Shown: one piece after another, positions 16,868 through 25,931 of the stretch
How positions within the stretch are numbered: position 1 is the stretch's first letter
How the letters are laid out: each line of letters begins with the position of its first letter
Assembly: GCF_001274775.1 (NCBI RefSeq)
Contig: NZ_LGUE01000001.1
Location: 1,024,334-1,088,333 of the forward strand
Direction: 5' to 3'
From: Rossellomorea marisflavi
GTDB lineage: Bacteria > Bacillota > Bacilli > Bacillales > Bacillaceae_B
Length of the DNA stretch: 64,000 bases
The notes under the pieces: generated by a model
What the model was told of the DNA's origin: nothing
Databases searched by the model: none
Seen by the model: only the letters and a program-made list of their open reading frames with translations
Program-made: the position numbers and the translations under genes

Positions 16868-18046
16868 TTATGTGAAATTCTTAATGAAAAGCCTTACCAC
16901 ATCGGCCCCGCCGATGATCGTACCCAGGGTACTTCCAAGGTTTGCTAACACCACAATCAATAGGACACGGGTCACCTTATTGTTCCAAAATCCTTTTACG
17001 CTCAGGACATCTTCCGATAATGTATCAAAATCTTTTACACTTGGACGTTTAAAGTATGCCTGCACGAAACCTGCGAACCACCCTGCAGCGAGGAGCGGAT
17101 GCAAAGAGGTGATGGGTGCGGCAATAAAAGCCGTCAAAATGGCCAGCGGATGCCCCATCCCGATCAGAACCCCTAGGGCTGAAAATCCACCATTCCACAA
17201 AATCCAGCTGATGGATTGATCGAATCCAGCTGAAGGGTTGTTGATGAAGGTATAGGCAATCAGCGCGATGATGGCAAGCGGGATCATCCAACCAATGATT
17301 TTCGGCGCCTTTGATTTAGGAGGACGCTCAGATAATCGTTCCAAGTCGTGCTCTTTATGAATCTCTTTTGTGATGCCTGGAACGTGGGCTGCACCCAGTA
17401 CTGCGACCACCTTTTCCCCGGGTGCAGTCCTGATTTTTTGAGCCAGGTATTGATCACGTTCATCGATGAGTGGTGTCTTTAACTGCGGGAACACCTGCGT
17501 GAATTCATTGAGCATGGAGTCAAGCATATCCTTTGATTTGATCCGCTCCAGTTCTTCTTCTGTGATGCTTTCATCGCTGAAGATGCTGAAAATGATCTGG
17601 GTGAGCAATTTTGCTTTACCGGTGAATCCGAGATTATTCCAGATCCGTGAAAACGTGACCTGGATATTTCGATCGGCCAGCACCAGCTCGGCGCCCGTCT
17701 CTTTGGTAGATTCGATTCCCTGAATCATTTCTTGCCCCGGTTTGATCCCGAACTGTTTGGCCATCCGCTTCTGGAATGATCCGATGGCAAGATTCATAAG
17801 GAGCAGGGTTGCTTTTCTCTCCTTTATTACTTGGAAGATATCCGTCTGCTTCCATTTGTCTCCTTCGACAATGGATTGATAGCGCGGTTCATCAAGCTCA
17901 ATACACACTGTATCCGGCCTTTCCCGCTCAATAACCTCCTTGACCTGCTCGGCGCTTTGCCTGGAAACATGGGCCGTGCCGATGAGGATGAATTCTTTGT
18001 CTTCAATATGTATCCTGGTAATGTTCTGTTCTGATTCAATTGACAT
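16868..18046 (-). CDS. TraB/PrgY-family membrane protein
   Basis: A 392-residue protein with the TraB/TIKI-like N-terminal domain (GTAHVSRQSAEQV near residues 23-35, a CIELDEPRY stretch, and GAAHVPG near 220). Several C-terminal membrane helices follow (about 250-392). Enterococcal PrgY/TraB proteins lower pheromone activity, and the domain is related to metal-dependent proteases. No pheromone or plasmid genes are nearby, so the substrate is unknown. It is transcribed alone. Confidence 0.8.
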   Translation of the reverse strand: MSIESEQNITRIHIEDKEFILIGTAHVSRQSAEQVKEVIERERPDTVCIELDEPRYQSIVEGDKWKQTDIFQVIKERKATLLLMNLAIGSFQKRMAKQFGIKPGQEMIQGIESTKETGAELVLADRNIQVTFSRIWNNLGFTGKAKLLTQIIFSIFSDESITEEELERIKSKDMLDSMLNEFTQVFPQLKTPLIDERDQYLAQKIRTAPGEKVVAVLGAAHVPGITKEIHKEHDLERLSERPPKSKAPKIIGWMIPLAIIALIAYTFINNPSAGFDQSISWILWNGGFSALGVLIGMGHPLAILTAFIAAPITSLHPLLAAGWFAGFVQAYFKRPSVKDFDTLSEDVLSVKGFWNNKVTRVLLIVVLANLGSTLGTIIGGADVVRLFIKNFT

Positions 18047-18156
18047 AGGGTACCTTCCTTTTCAAGCAATGGACATTCTCTATCATATGATAAACTAGTT
18101 TTGGCAAAATTTAAATAAAATCATCTTTTTGCAGCATTCCCCGATTGTTCTGAAGT

Positions 18157-19431
18157 TCATCTGAACACCCATTCTGACTCATTTCCTGTCATCATATCCT
18201 TGACCATGCAACTCCGGTTTGAAACTTCCCTTTCTCCTATCACCGCCACAAAAGGGATCCCTGCCTTACGGGCATAGTCCATGCTTTTTCTTATGGACCT
18301 ACCAGACATGTCCACTTCGACCCTGTTCCCTTCTTGTCTGAGTACACGCGCCATCCTGAAGGAGTGCTCCATTTCTTGGACCGGAATGATCAAGTAATCC
18401 ACCCAAGGTTCAGGGCTGGTTTCTTCCTTTTCCAAAAGGGCTGTTAAAATGACATCCAGGCCGAAGGAGATTCCGACAGTGGAATAGGATCCCCCCTCCT
18501 CCCCTTTCAAGCCGGCAATGGCATTATGATAGCGCCCCCCGCTTCCGATGCTCGATCCCAGGCTGCCGTCCTTCATGAAAAGTTCATAGATGGTACCCGT
18601 ATATATGTCCAGTCCCCTTGCAAGGTATGGATTGAATTGGCACTGAGCTTTCAATCCCAAACCTTCAAGGAGTTGCACCAGCTCTCTCAGTTCCGCCAGC
18701 CCCTCAGAGATCAATGTGTTTTTTTCTATATAGGGTGAAAAGTACTCCAAGCAAGTGGGGGAATCCAAGATGAATTGCTTTGTTTCTTTTAATGCTACGA
18801 CACTAAGTCCTTTTTTCTTCAGTTCCTCTTCACATGCTTCCAGGCCGATCTTCTCCAATTTATCCAGGACGAGGATCACTTCCCCACTTTTCTCAGGAGG
18901 GATACCGAAGGATTCCAGCATGCCTGCAAGCAGCTTCCGGTTATTGTATTGGATGATCACTTCCATTTCCAGCCGGTCGAACGCATCCAGTGCCATCATG
19001 ATAAGCTCTGCTTCTGCTACACATGAATCGACCCCAGTGACGTCTACATCACACTGAGTGAACTCCCTCATCCTTCCTTTTTTGATTGGGCCGTCCCTGA
19101 ACACTTTACCGATTTCATAGCGTTTAAACGGCATTTTCAACGTCGGATTCATAGCCACTACTTTGGCATAAGGGATCGTTAAATCATAACGCAGGGCAAG
19201 ATCGCGTCCCCCCCGGTCGCTCAGCACGTACATCTCCTTCAAGATTTCCGCCCCACCCCCATATTTGGAGGCCAACAAATCCGAATAATTGAGTATCGGC
19301 GTTTCTAACGGCTTGCAGCCGTATTGTATGAACACGTCTTCCAGTGTATTCCTCACCTTTCTTCGGATTCCTTCAGCTTCAGGCAAATAATCTGCTGTTC
19401 CTCTTACATTCTGATAATCCATCTTTCTCAT
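18157..19431 (-). CDS. hisS: Histidyl-tRNA synthetase (class II)
   Basis: A 424-residue HisRS. Motif 2 lies around EIGKVFRDGPIKKGRMREFTQ, the histidine-binding signature is ARGLDIYTGT, and motif 3 is STVGISFGLDVIL. The C-terminal anticodon-binding domain is complete, so it is a synthetase and not the HisZ subunit. It charges tRNA-His. The ATG is 8 nt after GGAGG. It is not next to aspS, as hisS is in B. subtilis, and has its own promoter and a leader peptide with a His-His-His run. This suggests an inducible second HisRS; a main copy elsewhere is an inference. Confidence 0.92.
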   Translation of the reverse strand: MRKMDYQNVRGTADYLPEAEGIRRKVRNTLEDVFIQYGCKPLETPILNYSDLLASKYGGGAEILKEMYVLSDRGGRDLALRYDLTIPYAKVVAMNPTLKMPFKRYEIGKVFRDGPIKKGRMREFTQCDVDVTGVDSCVAEAELIMMALDAFDRLEMEVIIQYNNRKLLAGMLESFGIPPEKSGEVILVLDKLEKIGLEACEEELKKKGLSVVALKETKQFILDSPTCLEYFSPYIEKNTLISEGLAELRELVQLLEGLGLKAQCQFNPYLARGLDIYTGTIYELFMKDGSLGSSIGSGGRYHNAIAGLKGEEGGSYSTVGISFGLDVILTALLEKEETSPEPWVDYLIIPVQEMEHSFRMARVLRQEGNRVEVDMSGRSIRKSMDYARKAGIPFVAVIGEREVSNRSCMVKDMMTGNESEWVFR

Positions 19432-19476
19432 TATGTCATCCTCCTTTTTAATTCAAAGGCCCCTTATCCAGAACAC

Positions 19477-19522
19477 AAAAAACCGCAGCTGATCTAAGTA
19501 GAGACTAGAGTCAGATGCGGTT
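19477..19522 (-). terminator. Attenuator terminator in the hisS leader
   Basis: Minus-strand AACCGCATCTGA (19511-19522) pairs with TCAGCTGCGGTT (19481-19492), 12 positions with one mismatch, followed by six Ts. It lies between the leader peptide and hisS, so it would stop transcription unless an upstream structure prevents folding. Confidence 0.75.
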
Positions 19523-19532
19523 CAATGGGTAA

Positions 19533-19571
19533 TAGCCTTCCTGGTTTTTAAAAAAACAACCGGCAAGGCTA
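19533..19571 (-). promoter_or_regulatory. Ribosome-sensitive hairpin of the hisS attenuator
   Basis: TAGCCTT...CCGGTT pairs with AACC...GGAAGGCTA, a 13-14-position stem beginning at the leader stop codon. Its 5' arm contains TGCCGGTT, which can instead pair with AACCGCA, the 5' arm of the terminator, as an antiterminator. A ribosome stalled on the His codons would cover the base of this stem and favour that switch. Confidence 0.65.
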
Positions 19572-19613
19572 CTTGATATGATGATGGGATTGTGTCTGAA
19601 TGAATAAAGTCAT
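19569..19613 (-). CDS. His leader peptide (attenuation)
   Basis: A 14-codon ORF, MTLFIQTQSHHHIK, with GAGGTG 6 nt before its ATG. Three consecutive CAT codons lie near the end, and the stop codon forms the start of the downstream hairpin. It is placed between a sigma-A promoter and the attenuator terminator of hisS. This is the standard layout of ribosome-mediated attenuation: lack of charged tRNA-His stalls the ribosome and allows read-through into hisS. Confidence 0.8.
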   Translation of the reverse strand: MTLFIQTQSHHHIK

Positions 19614-19636
19614 AAGAAACACCTCGAATTTTCACA

Positions 19637-19665
19637 ATAATAGCACAATATCAATCATCAGGCAA
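19637..19665 (-). promoter_or_regulatory. hisS sigma-A promoter
   Basis: Minus-strand TTGCCT (19660-19665), 17 nt, TATTAT (19637-19642). Transcription would start near 19630, just before the leader peptide ribosome binding site. Confidence 0.65.
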
Positions 19666-19673
19666 GCTTTCAT

Positions 19674-20381
19674 TTATATAGACTCGGAGGAATTATGCCT
19701 AGGCAGGGTTGGCCTTTCAACGTCCAGATTTCTCAAAACACCCATGAGATCAGGAAGCTGATCGATGATGGCATCTGCATGATCCGGTACGCTGTACCCA
19801 TCACCCCGGAGCCAAATCGAGGTCATACCTGCATCCTTGGCACCCTTCACATCATTGATGGGGTGGTCGCCCACAAATGCGCATTCCTCAACCTTCACGC
19901 CCATTTTGCCGGCAATCGATTGAAAGATTCTCTTATCCGGTTTGCGCAGCCCTTCCGATTCTGAAATGAGGATTGTATGTGCATATAGATGGATGGACAA
20001 CGCCTTTAGATTGTCAGATTGAAACTGATGGAATCCATTTGAGATTATCCCGATCAGCATCCCCCGTGCACGCAGTTCCTTCAACACCTCTTCCACTGGG
20101 CCCAAGGGGATGCAGTGATGGTGAAAATGGGTTAGATAATCAGACAGAAGCTCTTCTATGGTACACCCCCTCAGGTCGAATTCCCGAATCAGGGTTTCAT
20201 AAACGATATCCTTCCATACATAACCCCGATCATCCAACTCGATGAAGCGATCCATGAAGGGGTCCTTTTCCACATGTTCAAACATATTCAACCGTGCGTA
20301 TTGATCCTCCAGGAAGCTATGAAGCGACTTATCCCTGTCCAGGAGAGTATTATCAAGGTCAAAACAAACCGCTTTGATCAT
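19674..20381 (-). CDS. HAD-superfamily hydrolase
   Basis: A 235-residue haloacid-dehalogenase-type phosphatase. Motif I DLDNTLLDRD follows the start, motif II is IISNGFHQ, then a Lys region (LRKPDKRIFQ) and motif IV AFVGDHPINDVKGAKDAGM. It probably dephosphorylates a small metabolite; the substrate is unknown. A longer frame begins at 20450, but GGGAGG lies 8 nt before ATG 20381, which directly precedes motif I. Confidence 0.85.
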   Translation of the reverse strand: MIKAVCFDLDNTLLDRDKSLHSFLEDQYARLNMFEHVEKDPFMDRFIELDDRGYVWKDIVYETLIREFDLRGCTIEELLSDYLTHFHHHCIPLGPVEEVLKELRARGMLIGIISNGFHQFQSDNLKALSIHLYAHTILISESEGLRKPDKRIFQSIAGKMGVKVEECAFVGDHPINDVKGAKDAGMTSIWLRGDGYSVPDHADAIIDQLPDLMGVLRNLDVERPTLPRHNSSESI

Positions 20382-20460
20382 TGTATCGACCTCCCATTGT
20401 TCTGTATTGTCAATGTAAAGCTCAGCCCCTTGAAGCGGTCCATCTTCCATAACCGCTCAT

Positions 20461-20679
20461 TTATCGGCAAGCTAGCCTGACTTGTTCCGTTACATCTTCA
20501 TCTCCGTCCAGATATACGCTGACAATTTCCGTTTCTCTGTATCCGGTATCCATCTTGATCTGATTGATCCATCGGCAAACCAGTAACGGGACATCCGGTC
20601 GCTTCCTCACCTCAAATTCCCCGCCTTTTCTCATATGTGTCCCATCAATGGACAAAACGAGATCAACCAGCACCTTCAT
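20461..20679 (-). CDS. Small conserved-looking protein of unknown function
   Basis: A 72-residue protein (KVLVDLVLSIDGTHMRKGGEFEV...) with no recognised domain or membrane segment. AAGGTG lies 7 nt before the ATG, and the start overlaps the end of the alpha/beta hydrolase gene by 17 nt, so it is probably the last gene of that unit. Confidence 0.6.
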   Translation of the reverse strand: MKVLVDLVLSIDGTHMRKGGEFEVRKRPDVPLLVCRWINQIKMDTGYRETEIVSVYLDGDEDVTEQVRLACR

Positions 20680-21568
20680 TTACCTGCACCTTCTCCGCTA
20701 TATGATGAAAGGCTTCCACGACGACATCGGGCCGATCAAGATGAACGGCATGTCCTGATTCTTCCGCTATGATGAACCGACTGTCGTCAGTCAGCTCTGA
20801 CTGTTCATACATCAGCTTTTCCCAAAGGGTTTCAAATATTCTTTTCTCCCACTCAGGGAGTCCATCTTCCTGCCGGATGACATATTCTTTATCACGGGCA
20901 ATGACGGTCAACGGAATTTGCGGGAATCCAGGACCATTTTTCATAATCATCGCATCTTCCTTCCACCATGTGACCTCTGAGTACATGGCCGCATACATGA
21001 TGGGATTCCACTGGAAATCTTGGAGCTTTTCATTCAGTAAGGTGGGCAGGCCAGGAACACAACCGGGGGCAATAAGGTCCTTAAGTTCTTCAGAGGTTTT
21101 CTCACTATAGATGCGGCAGGTTTCGAGCCATGCAGCATCATCGTCTGCGTCCATCACAGGGAGCATGAGGGCATCCAGTCGGTGAAGGTTGACCGATGTT
21201 GAATCCACGAGAAGAAGCGCCTTGATCATGAGGGGGTGCGAGCGGGCGAAATGCTGGGCACATAAGCCTCCATAAGAATGTCCGATGAGCACTACAGGCT
21301 CATGGACCGAAAGCAAAGGAAGCAGCTCAGCCAGTTCTTCAGTCAGGGCTCCGGTCCTTCGGATCGCCTCACCTAATTCACTCTTACCAAGACCGGGACG
21401 ATGAAATAGAATGACACGATGCTGTACAGAGAGAGCGTGTACAACAGCATGCCATTCCCAAATAGACGAATTCATGCCAGTCAAGATGATCACCGGAGGT
21501 CCTTCTCCCATTTCCCATACTTCCATAGCTGCACCCCGGACCTTCACGGAGCGGATCTGTTCTTTCAT
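20663..21568 (-). CDS. Alpha/beta-fold hydrolase
   Basis: A 301-residue alpha/beta hydrolase. The oxyanion region is VIILTGMNSSIWEW, the nucleophile elbow is GHSYGG, and the likely catalytic His is in ESGHAVHLDRPDVV near the C-terminus. The substrate is unknown (esterase, lipase or lactonase are all possible). The ATG overlaps the stop of the methyltransferase gene (ATGA), giving translational coupling. Confidence 0.82.
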   Translation of the reverse strand: MKEQIRSVKVRGAAMEVWEMGEGPPVIILTGMNSSIWEWHAVVHALSVQHRVILFHRPGLGKSELGEAIRRTGALTEELAELLPLLSVHEPVVLIGHSYGGLCAQHFARSHPLMIKALLLVDSTSVNLHRLDALMLPVMDADDDAAWLETCRIYSEKTSEELKDLIAPGCVPGLPTLLNEKLQDFQWNPIMYAAMYSEVTWWKEDAMIMKNGPGFPQIPLTVIARDKEYVIRQEDGLPEWEKRIFETLWEKLMYEQSELTDDSRFIIAEESGHAVHLDRPDVVVEAFHHIAEKVQVNEGAG

Positions 21569-22215
21569 CCTGCTTGCTTCCTGACCAGCATCTCAATGAT
21601 GCCATGATGATGGGGCTCTCCGTGTGTAAGATCCAGTCGGTAGGATTCAGTCACCACTAGCACTTCAAAACCTGTGAAATAATCAAGGAGTGAATCCAAG
21701 GTGAAGAAATGAATGTACGTATCATTCTTCTCTCTATAGAAGGTACCTTGATCTACTTTTTTCGCCATCTTCTCATTTCTGGCATATGCAGGATCGTTTC
21801 GATTGAAGGCTTGAATATAGATCATGCCCCCCACAACAAGGCCACTGATCGCCTTTTGAATGATTCGTTGGATCTCATCTGGATGGAAGAAGTTCAGTAC
21901 ATTGCTTATGATAATCAGCGAATACGATGAAGAGGGGACGGGAAATTGCGTCATGTCAGCTACGATCGTTTCCATCTCAAATCCCGACTCAATGCAGAGC
22001 TCCTGGCAGCGCCTGACCGCTGAGGAAGAATAATCGACACCTGTGACGGGATGCCCTTTAGCAGCGAAATAGTGCGCGTTCCTTCCTTCTCCCATCCCGA
22101 GGTCTAAAACGGGATCTCCATCATTGAGGAGAGAACTGTATTCTATTAGGGAACGATCAACCCTATCCCCCCAAAGGTTGTCCGTTTTACGATATGCTTT
22201 CTCCCAACTGTTCAC
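21565..22215 (-). CDS. Class I SAM-dependent methyltransferase
   Basis: A 216-residue methyltransferase with motif I VLDLGMGEGRNAHYFA (about 37-52) and GVDYSS after beta strand 2, of the tellurite-resistance TehB/UbiE-like small type. The acceptor is unknown. It overlaps both the histidine kinase gene upstream and the hydrolase downstream by 4 nt. Confidence 0.82.
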   Translation of the reverse strand: MNSWEKAYRKTDNLWGDRVDRSLIEYSSLLNDGDPVLDLGMGEGRNAHYFAAKGHPVTGVDYSSSAVRRCQELCIESGFEMETIVADMTQFPVPSSSYSLIIISNVLNFFHPDEIQRIIQKAISGLVVGGMIYIQAFNRNDPAYARNEKMAKKVDQGTFYREKNDTYIHFFTLDSLLDYFTGFEVLVVTESYRLDLTHGEPHHHGIIEMLVRKQAG

Positions 22216-23993
22216 ACCACTGTGCTCCTACCGTCTGATTCTCCATGAAATACTATACTTTCCTTCGCAACCGGTTCAAGGGTGATGGTGACGACCGTCC
22301 CCCATCCGATCTTGCTTTTCACCTTCATTTGTCCACCATAATCCGCGATCAATTTAAAGCAGATCGTCAAACCGATCCCTGTGCCCTTTTCTTTATTGGT
22401 ATAGTACGGCTCACCGATTCGGGATAGTCGTTCTCTCGCAATACCCCGTCCGTTATCCAGGATGCGGATCCTCGTTTTTCTGTTTTTCTCATCAATCTTG
22501 ATTTTGATTTTCCCCATTTTCGGGAGTGCTTCAAAACTGTTCTTCAATATATTGATGATCACCTGTTTGAAATGGGATTTCTCGAATCGGGCAAGGTGTC
22601 CCTGCTCAAGTGTATGGTAAATGCTGATGCTTTTATTTTGTTCCAAGGCAATGGCCTCGAACAGAAGCTTGATGGTATTGACCTCATGAACAACGGATAT
22701 GGAGGTGGTACTATCACCGTTTTGCTCCACCTGCGCTTCGGGTTTGGCGAGAAGCAGTAATTCCTTCAAGACCTCATTGATGCGATCGATTTCTTCAAGG
22801 ACGATATCTTCATACCCTTTTTCTTTCTGGACTTCCTTTGATAATTGTATAAATCCCCTGACGGTGGTCAATGGATTCCGGATTTCATGGGCGATGCTTG
22901 CTGCAAGTTCCCCGATGACTTTTGATTTTTCAGAGGCCAGCAACAACCGCTCATTCTCTTTTTGTTTCGAGAAGTCGATCCCATAGAACAGAGTGTGATA
23001 TTCCTTCTCCGCTTGATCTAATTTTTGGAATCCCCACTGGATATAGTACGATCTCCCCGTTTTATTCACGAATCTCTGCACGTCTTTACGCAATGGGTTG
23101 ATTGAGTATGGAGGTTCTGCCACTACGCTGAAATCTTCTCCGATGAGTTCATCCTTGCTCACATCCCAGAGCTTTTCAGCAGATTGATTGACCTTGATGA
23201 TCTGATTCGATTGGTTCATGACGATCAAATAGTTCGGGTTAAGATTCATAATGGCTTCCAAGAGTTCACTCTGTTTCGCCAATCGTGCGTTTGCCTGTTT
23301 TACACGCGCTGTCTGCATCTGAAAGAATCCGACGAATAAGAGGATGGCAACCAAAATCGAATTGAAACTTGAAAAGAATAAGGGGAATACACCAAATCCA
23401 CTTGTCACTCCATTCAAGAATACAAAGAGTGCCCCGATGATCAGTTTTCCATAAAAGAGTTTATAGATCGGATCCTTCATCAAGATGGTGACCCTGAGTA
23501 GCAGGAATGTGTGAACGAAAACAAGAAAAATATTAAGGAGGAACGTCCAGTTCAGTGATCCATAGACCGGAAGCCAGTGGGTAGGTGAATATACCCTCCC
23601 AGGGGCAACCATATAGGAAGTGACACCATAGTCCGTGAAGTTGATGATGTAGACCAGGATACTGTATCCGATCATGATGCTCAGGCTGGTCCGGTTGATC
23701 CATTTCCTGTAGCGTCTCAACTCTTCATGCTCACTTACCAGATAATAAATGAAATAATAGATGATCGGCATGATCAGTATCGGACCGATCCTGAAAAATC
23801 TGAACAAGCGATCAATCACCGATTCTGGTAGGAGCCCATCTGCATAGAGGGCTGCAATTTCAAGCTGCCAAGCACCGAGCAGCACCAGGAAGCAGGCTAG
23901 GGCGATGGAGACGGTCGTTCTGGAGTAGATGGTCAATGAAATCGAGATGATGAATGGTATGAATGCAATAGCGACTAATAACATATACTCCAT
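22212..23993 (-). CDS. Membrane-bound sensor histidine kinase, orphan
   Basis: A 593-residue kinase. Seven membrane helices (about 1-235) are followed by a PAS domain (about 240-350), a HisKA domain with the phospho-accepting His in SIAHEIRNPLTTVRGF, and an HATPase domain (N box NILKNSFEAL, G boxes DNGRGIA and GTGIGLTI). The kinase core resembles the sporulation-type kinases of Bacillus, which feed Spo0F. No response regulator is adjacent. GGAGG lies 6 nt before the ATG. It heads an overlapping unit with the methyltransferase and hydrolase. Confidence 0.85.
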   Translation of the reverse strand: MEYMLLVAIAFIPFIISISLTIYSRTTVSIALACFLVLLGAWQLEIAALYADGLLPESVIDRLFRFFRIGPILIMPIIYYFIYYLVSEHEELRRYRKWINRTSLSIMIGYSILVYIINFTDYGVTSYMVAPGRVYSPTHWLPVYGSLNWTFLLNIFLVFVHTFLLLRVTILMKDPIYKLFYGKLIIGALFVFLNGVTSGFGVFPLFFSSFNSILVAILLFVGFFQMQTARVKQANARLAKQSELLEAIMNLNPNYLIVMNQSNQIIKVNQSAEKLWDVSKDELIGEDFSVVAEPPYSINPLRKDVQRFVNKTGRSYYIQWGFQKLDQAEKEYHTLFYGIDFSKQKENERLLLASEKSKVIGELAASIAHEIRNPLTTVRGFIQLSKEVQKEKGYEDIVLEEIDRINEVLKELLLLAKPEAQVEQNGDSTTSISVVHEVNTIKLLFEAIALEQNKSISIYHTLEQGHLARFEKSHFKQVIINILKNSFEALPKMGKIKIKIDEKNRKTRIRILDNGRGIARERLSRIGEPYYTNKEKGTGIGLTICFKLIADYGGQMKVKSKIGWGTVVTITLEPVAKESIVFHGESDGRSTVV

Positions 23994-24030
23994 GCTTATC
24001 CTCCTCCACTAATGGGGTCATTGGATGGTT

Positions 24031-24504
24031 TCAAAGGTGCTTGCTTAATAGAATCTCATCCCTTATGGGAATTCCGTTTTCCGCTATATATGGAATGGAA
24101 GGTTTATGAATTCTCGCTGTTTCAACAGCGTTGCATTTAAGGTCTACTAATTGGAATCCCCTTCGCTGGTAAAACCCGAGTGCATGGAGATTATCATTTG
24201 TCGTAATAACAGACAGGGAGAGGCACCCATTGATGCTGGCTTCCTCTTCCACCTTTCCAAGAAGGGACGAACCGATGCCGACTCCTTCACGCAGGCTGTC
24301 CAATGAAATGATTTCACACTCTTGATTTCCCATCACGAAGGTGATGAGTCCAAGGATCTCGCTGTCTTCTAAACAAGCAAACCCATCCAAATTGACACAA
24401 TCATGGATGCCAGTAGAGATGACCATCTCTGTGCCTCCCCAGTGTCTGAGGAAAAAGCCCACACGTTCCTTGACTTTCAGCTCCTTAACAGGTATCACAT
24501 TCAA
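24031..24504 (-). CDS. GNAT-family N-acetyltransferase
   Basis: A 157-residue GNAT protein: central strand and acetyl-CoA loop near LREGVGIGSSLLGKVEEEA, then a C-terminal LHALGFYQRRGFQLV motif. The substrate is unknown. The frame opens at ATG 24519, but the strong GGGGGTGA overlaps that region and lies 5 nt before TTG 24504, so the TTG is the likely start. Confidence 0.75.
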   Translation of the reverse strand: MNVIPVKELKVKERVGFFLRHWGGTEMVISTGIHDCVNLDGFACLEDSEILGLITFVMGNQECEIISLDSLREGVGIGSSLLGKVEEEASINGCLSLSVITTNDNLHALGFYQRRGFQLVDLKCNAVETARIHKPSIPYIAENGIPIRDEILLSKHL

Positions 24505-24682
24505 GGCACTCACCCCCATTCTTTATATTCGTATAGTGCTCTCTTATAACTTACCATAAATATCCTAAAAATCATGTCTAATTTCATCTTTTTTTGACAA
24601 AATGTGTTTTTTGATCATGTTTTCATCCAAATCTGGCATATGTCCGTTCCTTCCGTATCACCCATATGTTTGTCCATCAAAA

Positions 24683-24704
24683 AGAAGCCCTCCTAATGGA
24701 GGAC
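24683..24704 (-). terminator. citA terminator
   Basis: Minus-strand GTCCTCC (24698-24704) pairs with GGAGGGC (24687-24693) over a 4-nt loop, followed by TTCTTTTT. Confidence 0.75.
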
Positions 24705-24734
24705 CTTATCTTTATTCCATGGCAGCATCTGGTT

Positions 24735-25820
24735 CTATACTAGGGTTCCGATGTAATCAGACTGCGGCCGGAATATTGTATTATTTTCGGATTGCTCGAG
24801 TACATGGGCCGTCCATCCAACCGCCCTTGCCGCTGTAAACGTCGGAGTGAAAAGATGATCGGGGAGATGGATGGCTCTCATGATTGATGCGGCGTAATAC
24901 TCCACATTCGTGTATAGCCCCCTGCCCGGTTTCAGTTTCTCAAGAAGGTTCACCGCAATGTCTTCAATTGCAATAGCGAGGTCAAGCTCTTCATTTTCAC
25001 CGTGGAATTCGAGCAACTTTCCTTTAAGGGCGGTTGCACGGGGGTCACGCGTCTTATAGATCCTGTGACCGAACCCCATCAATTTCTCCCCTTGGGAAAT
25101 CTTCTTCCGGATCACACTCTCCGCGTTTTCTTCAGTCCCTATCTCCTCCAGAAGAGCGATAACCCCAGTGGGTGCCCCTCCATGAAGGGGGCCTTTCATC
25201 GTGCCGATTGCTGAAATGACAGACGAAATCAAATCCGATTCAGTAGATGCCGTCACTCTGGCAGAAAACGTGGAAGCATTCATCCCGTGCTCCATCGTCA
25301 GGATCATATAGGTTTCAAGCGCCTGGGAAACAGCATGATCGGGTTCCATGCCGGTAAGCATATAAAGATAGTTTGAAACATGTCCCAATTCATCATGAGG
25401 CTTTATGAAAGCTGCCCCTTTCAGATGACGTTCCCTGTAGGCAATGATGGTCGGAATCAGCGCCGTAATCCGTACTGCTTGATCCAGAGTTGGCTTCCAT
25501 ACATATTCTGTACCTCCTTCAGCTGATAGCACGGTTCTTAGTACGCTCATGGGATCCATGTTTACAGGAAGATGTGTAAGAATATCAAGCATAGGTTCAG
25601 ATAGCGTCCGGTTGGTTTTTAACTCCTCACCCAGATGGTCGGCTTCTTCTGTAGAGGGCATCCTCCCATACCAAAGAAGATAAGCAGCTTCTTCAAATGA
25701 ACATCTTCCTGTAAGAGTCCGTACATCATGTCCTCTATAGATAAGAAGACCTTTCTCTCCATCAATATGACTGATGGCTGTCTGAGCTGCGACGATTCCT
25801 TTCAAACCCGGTTGATACAT
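24735..25820 (-). CDS. citA: Citrate synthase
   Basis: A 361-residue Gram-positive-type citrate synthase (acetyl-CoA plus oxaloacetate to citrate). Catalytic histidines lie in PLHGGAP (H213) and GFGHRIYK (H252), with the FTPTF segment near the C-terminus. The sequence and the divergent LysR gene match B. subtilis CitA, the minor enzyme under CitR. ATG 25820 is 8 nt after AGGAG and aligns with the B. subtilis start, preferred over GTG 25829. A strong terminator follows. Confidence 0.92.
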   Translation of the reverse strand: MYQPGLKGIVAAQTAISHIDGEKGLLIYRGHDVRTLTGRCSFEEAAYLLWYGRMPSTEEADHLGEELKTNRTLSEPMLDILTHLPVNMDPMSVLRTVLSAEGGTEYVWKPTLDQAVRITALIPTIIAYRERHLKGAAFIKPHDELGHVSNYLYMLTGMEPDHAVSQALETYMILTMEHGMNASTFSARVTASTESDLISSVISAIGTMKGPLHGGAPTGVIALLEEIGTEENAESVIRKKISQGEKLMGFGHRIYKTRDPRATALKGKLLEFHGENEELDLAIAIEDIAVNLLEKLKPGRGLYTNVEYYAASIMRAIHLPDHLFTPTFTAARAVGWTAHVLEQSENNTIFRPQSDYIGTLV

Positions 25821-25843
25821 GCTCTTCACTCCTAACTGGTTAT

Positions 25844-25866
25844 TACTCTCAGTTTATAGTAGAGTA
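25844..25866. promoter_or_regulatory. Candidate CitR operator between citA and citR
   Basis: TACTCT and AGAGTA form a perfect inverted repeat with an 11-nt spacer, the geometry of a LysR-type binding site, about 25 nt upstream of the citA start. Confidence 0.55.
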
Positions 25867-25931
25867 TCAATTAAGAACATTATATATATTTAAATGAGTT
25901 AATTACTTTTTTTAATCAGGGAGGAATTCTG

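Noticed and set aside
19432..19673. T-box upstream of hisS
   Set aside because: ACCGC is present, but the AGGGTGGNACCGCG core is not (TTGAACCGC instead), and the region is too short for Stem I. A His leader peptide explains it better.
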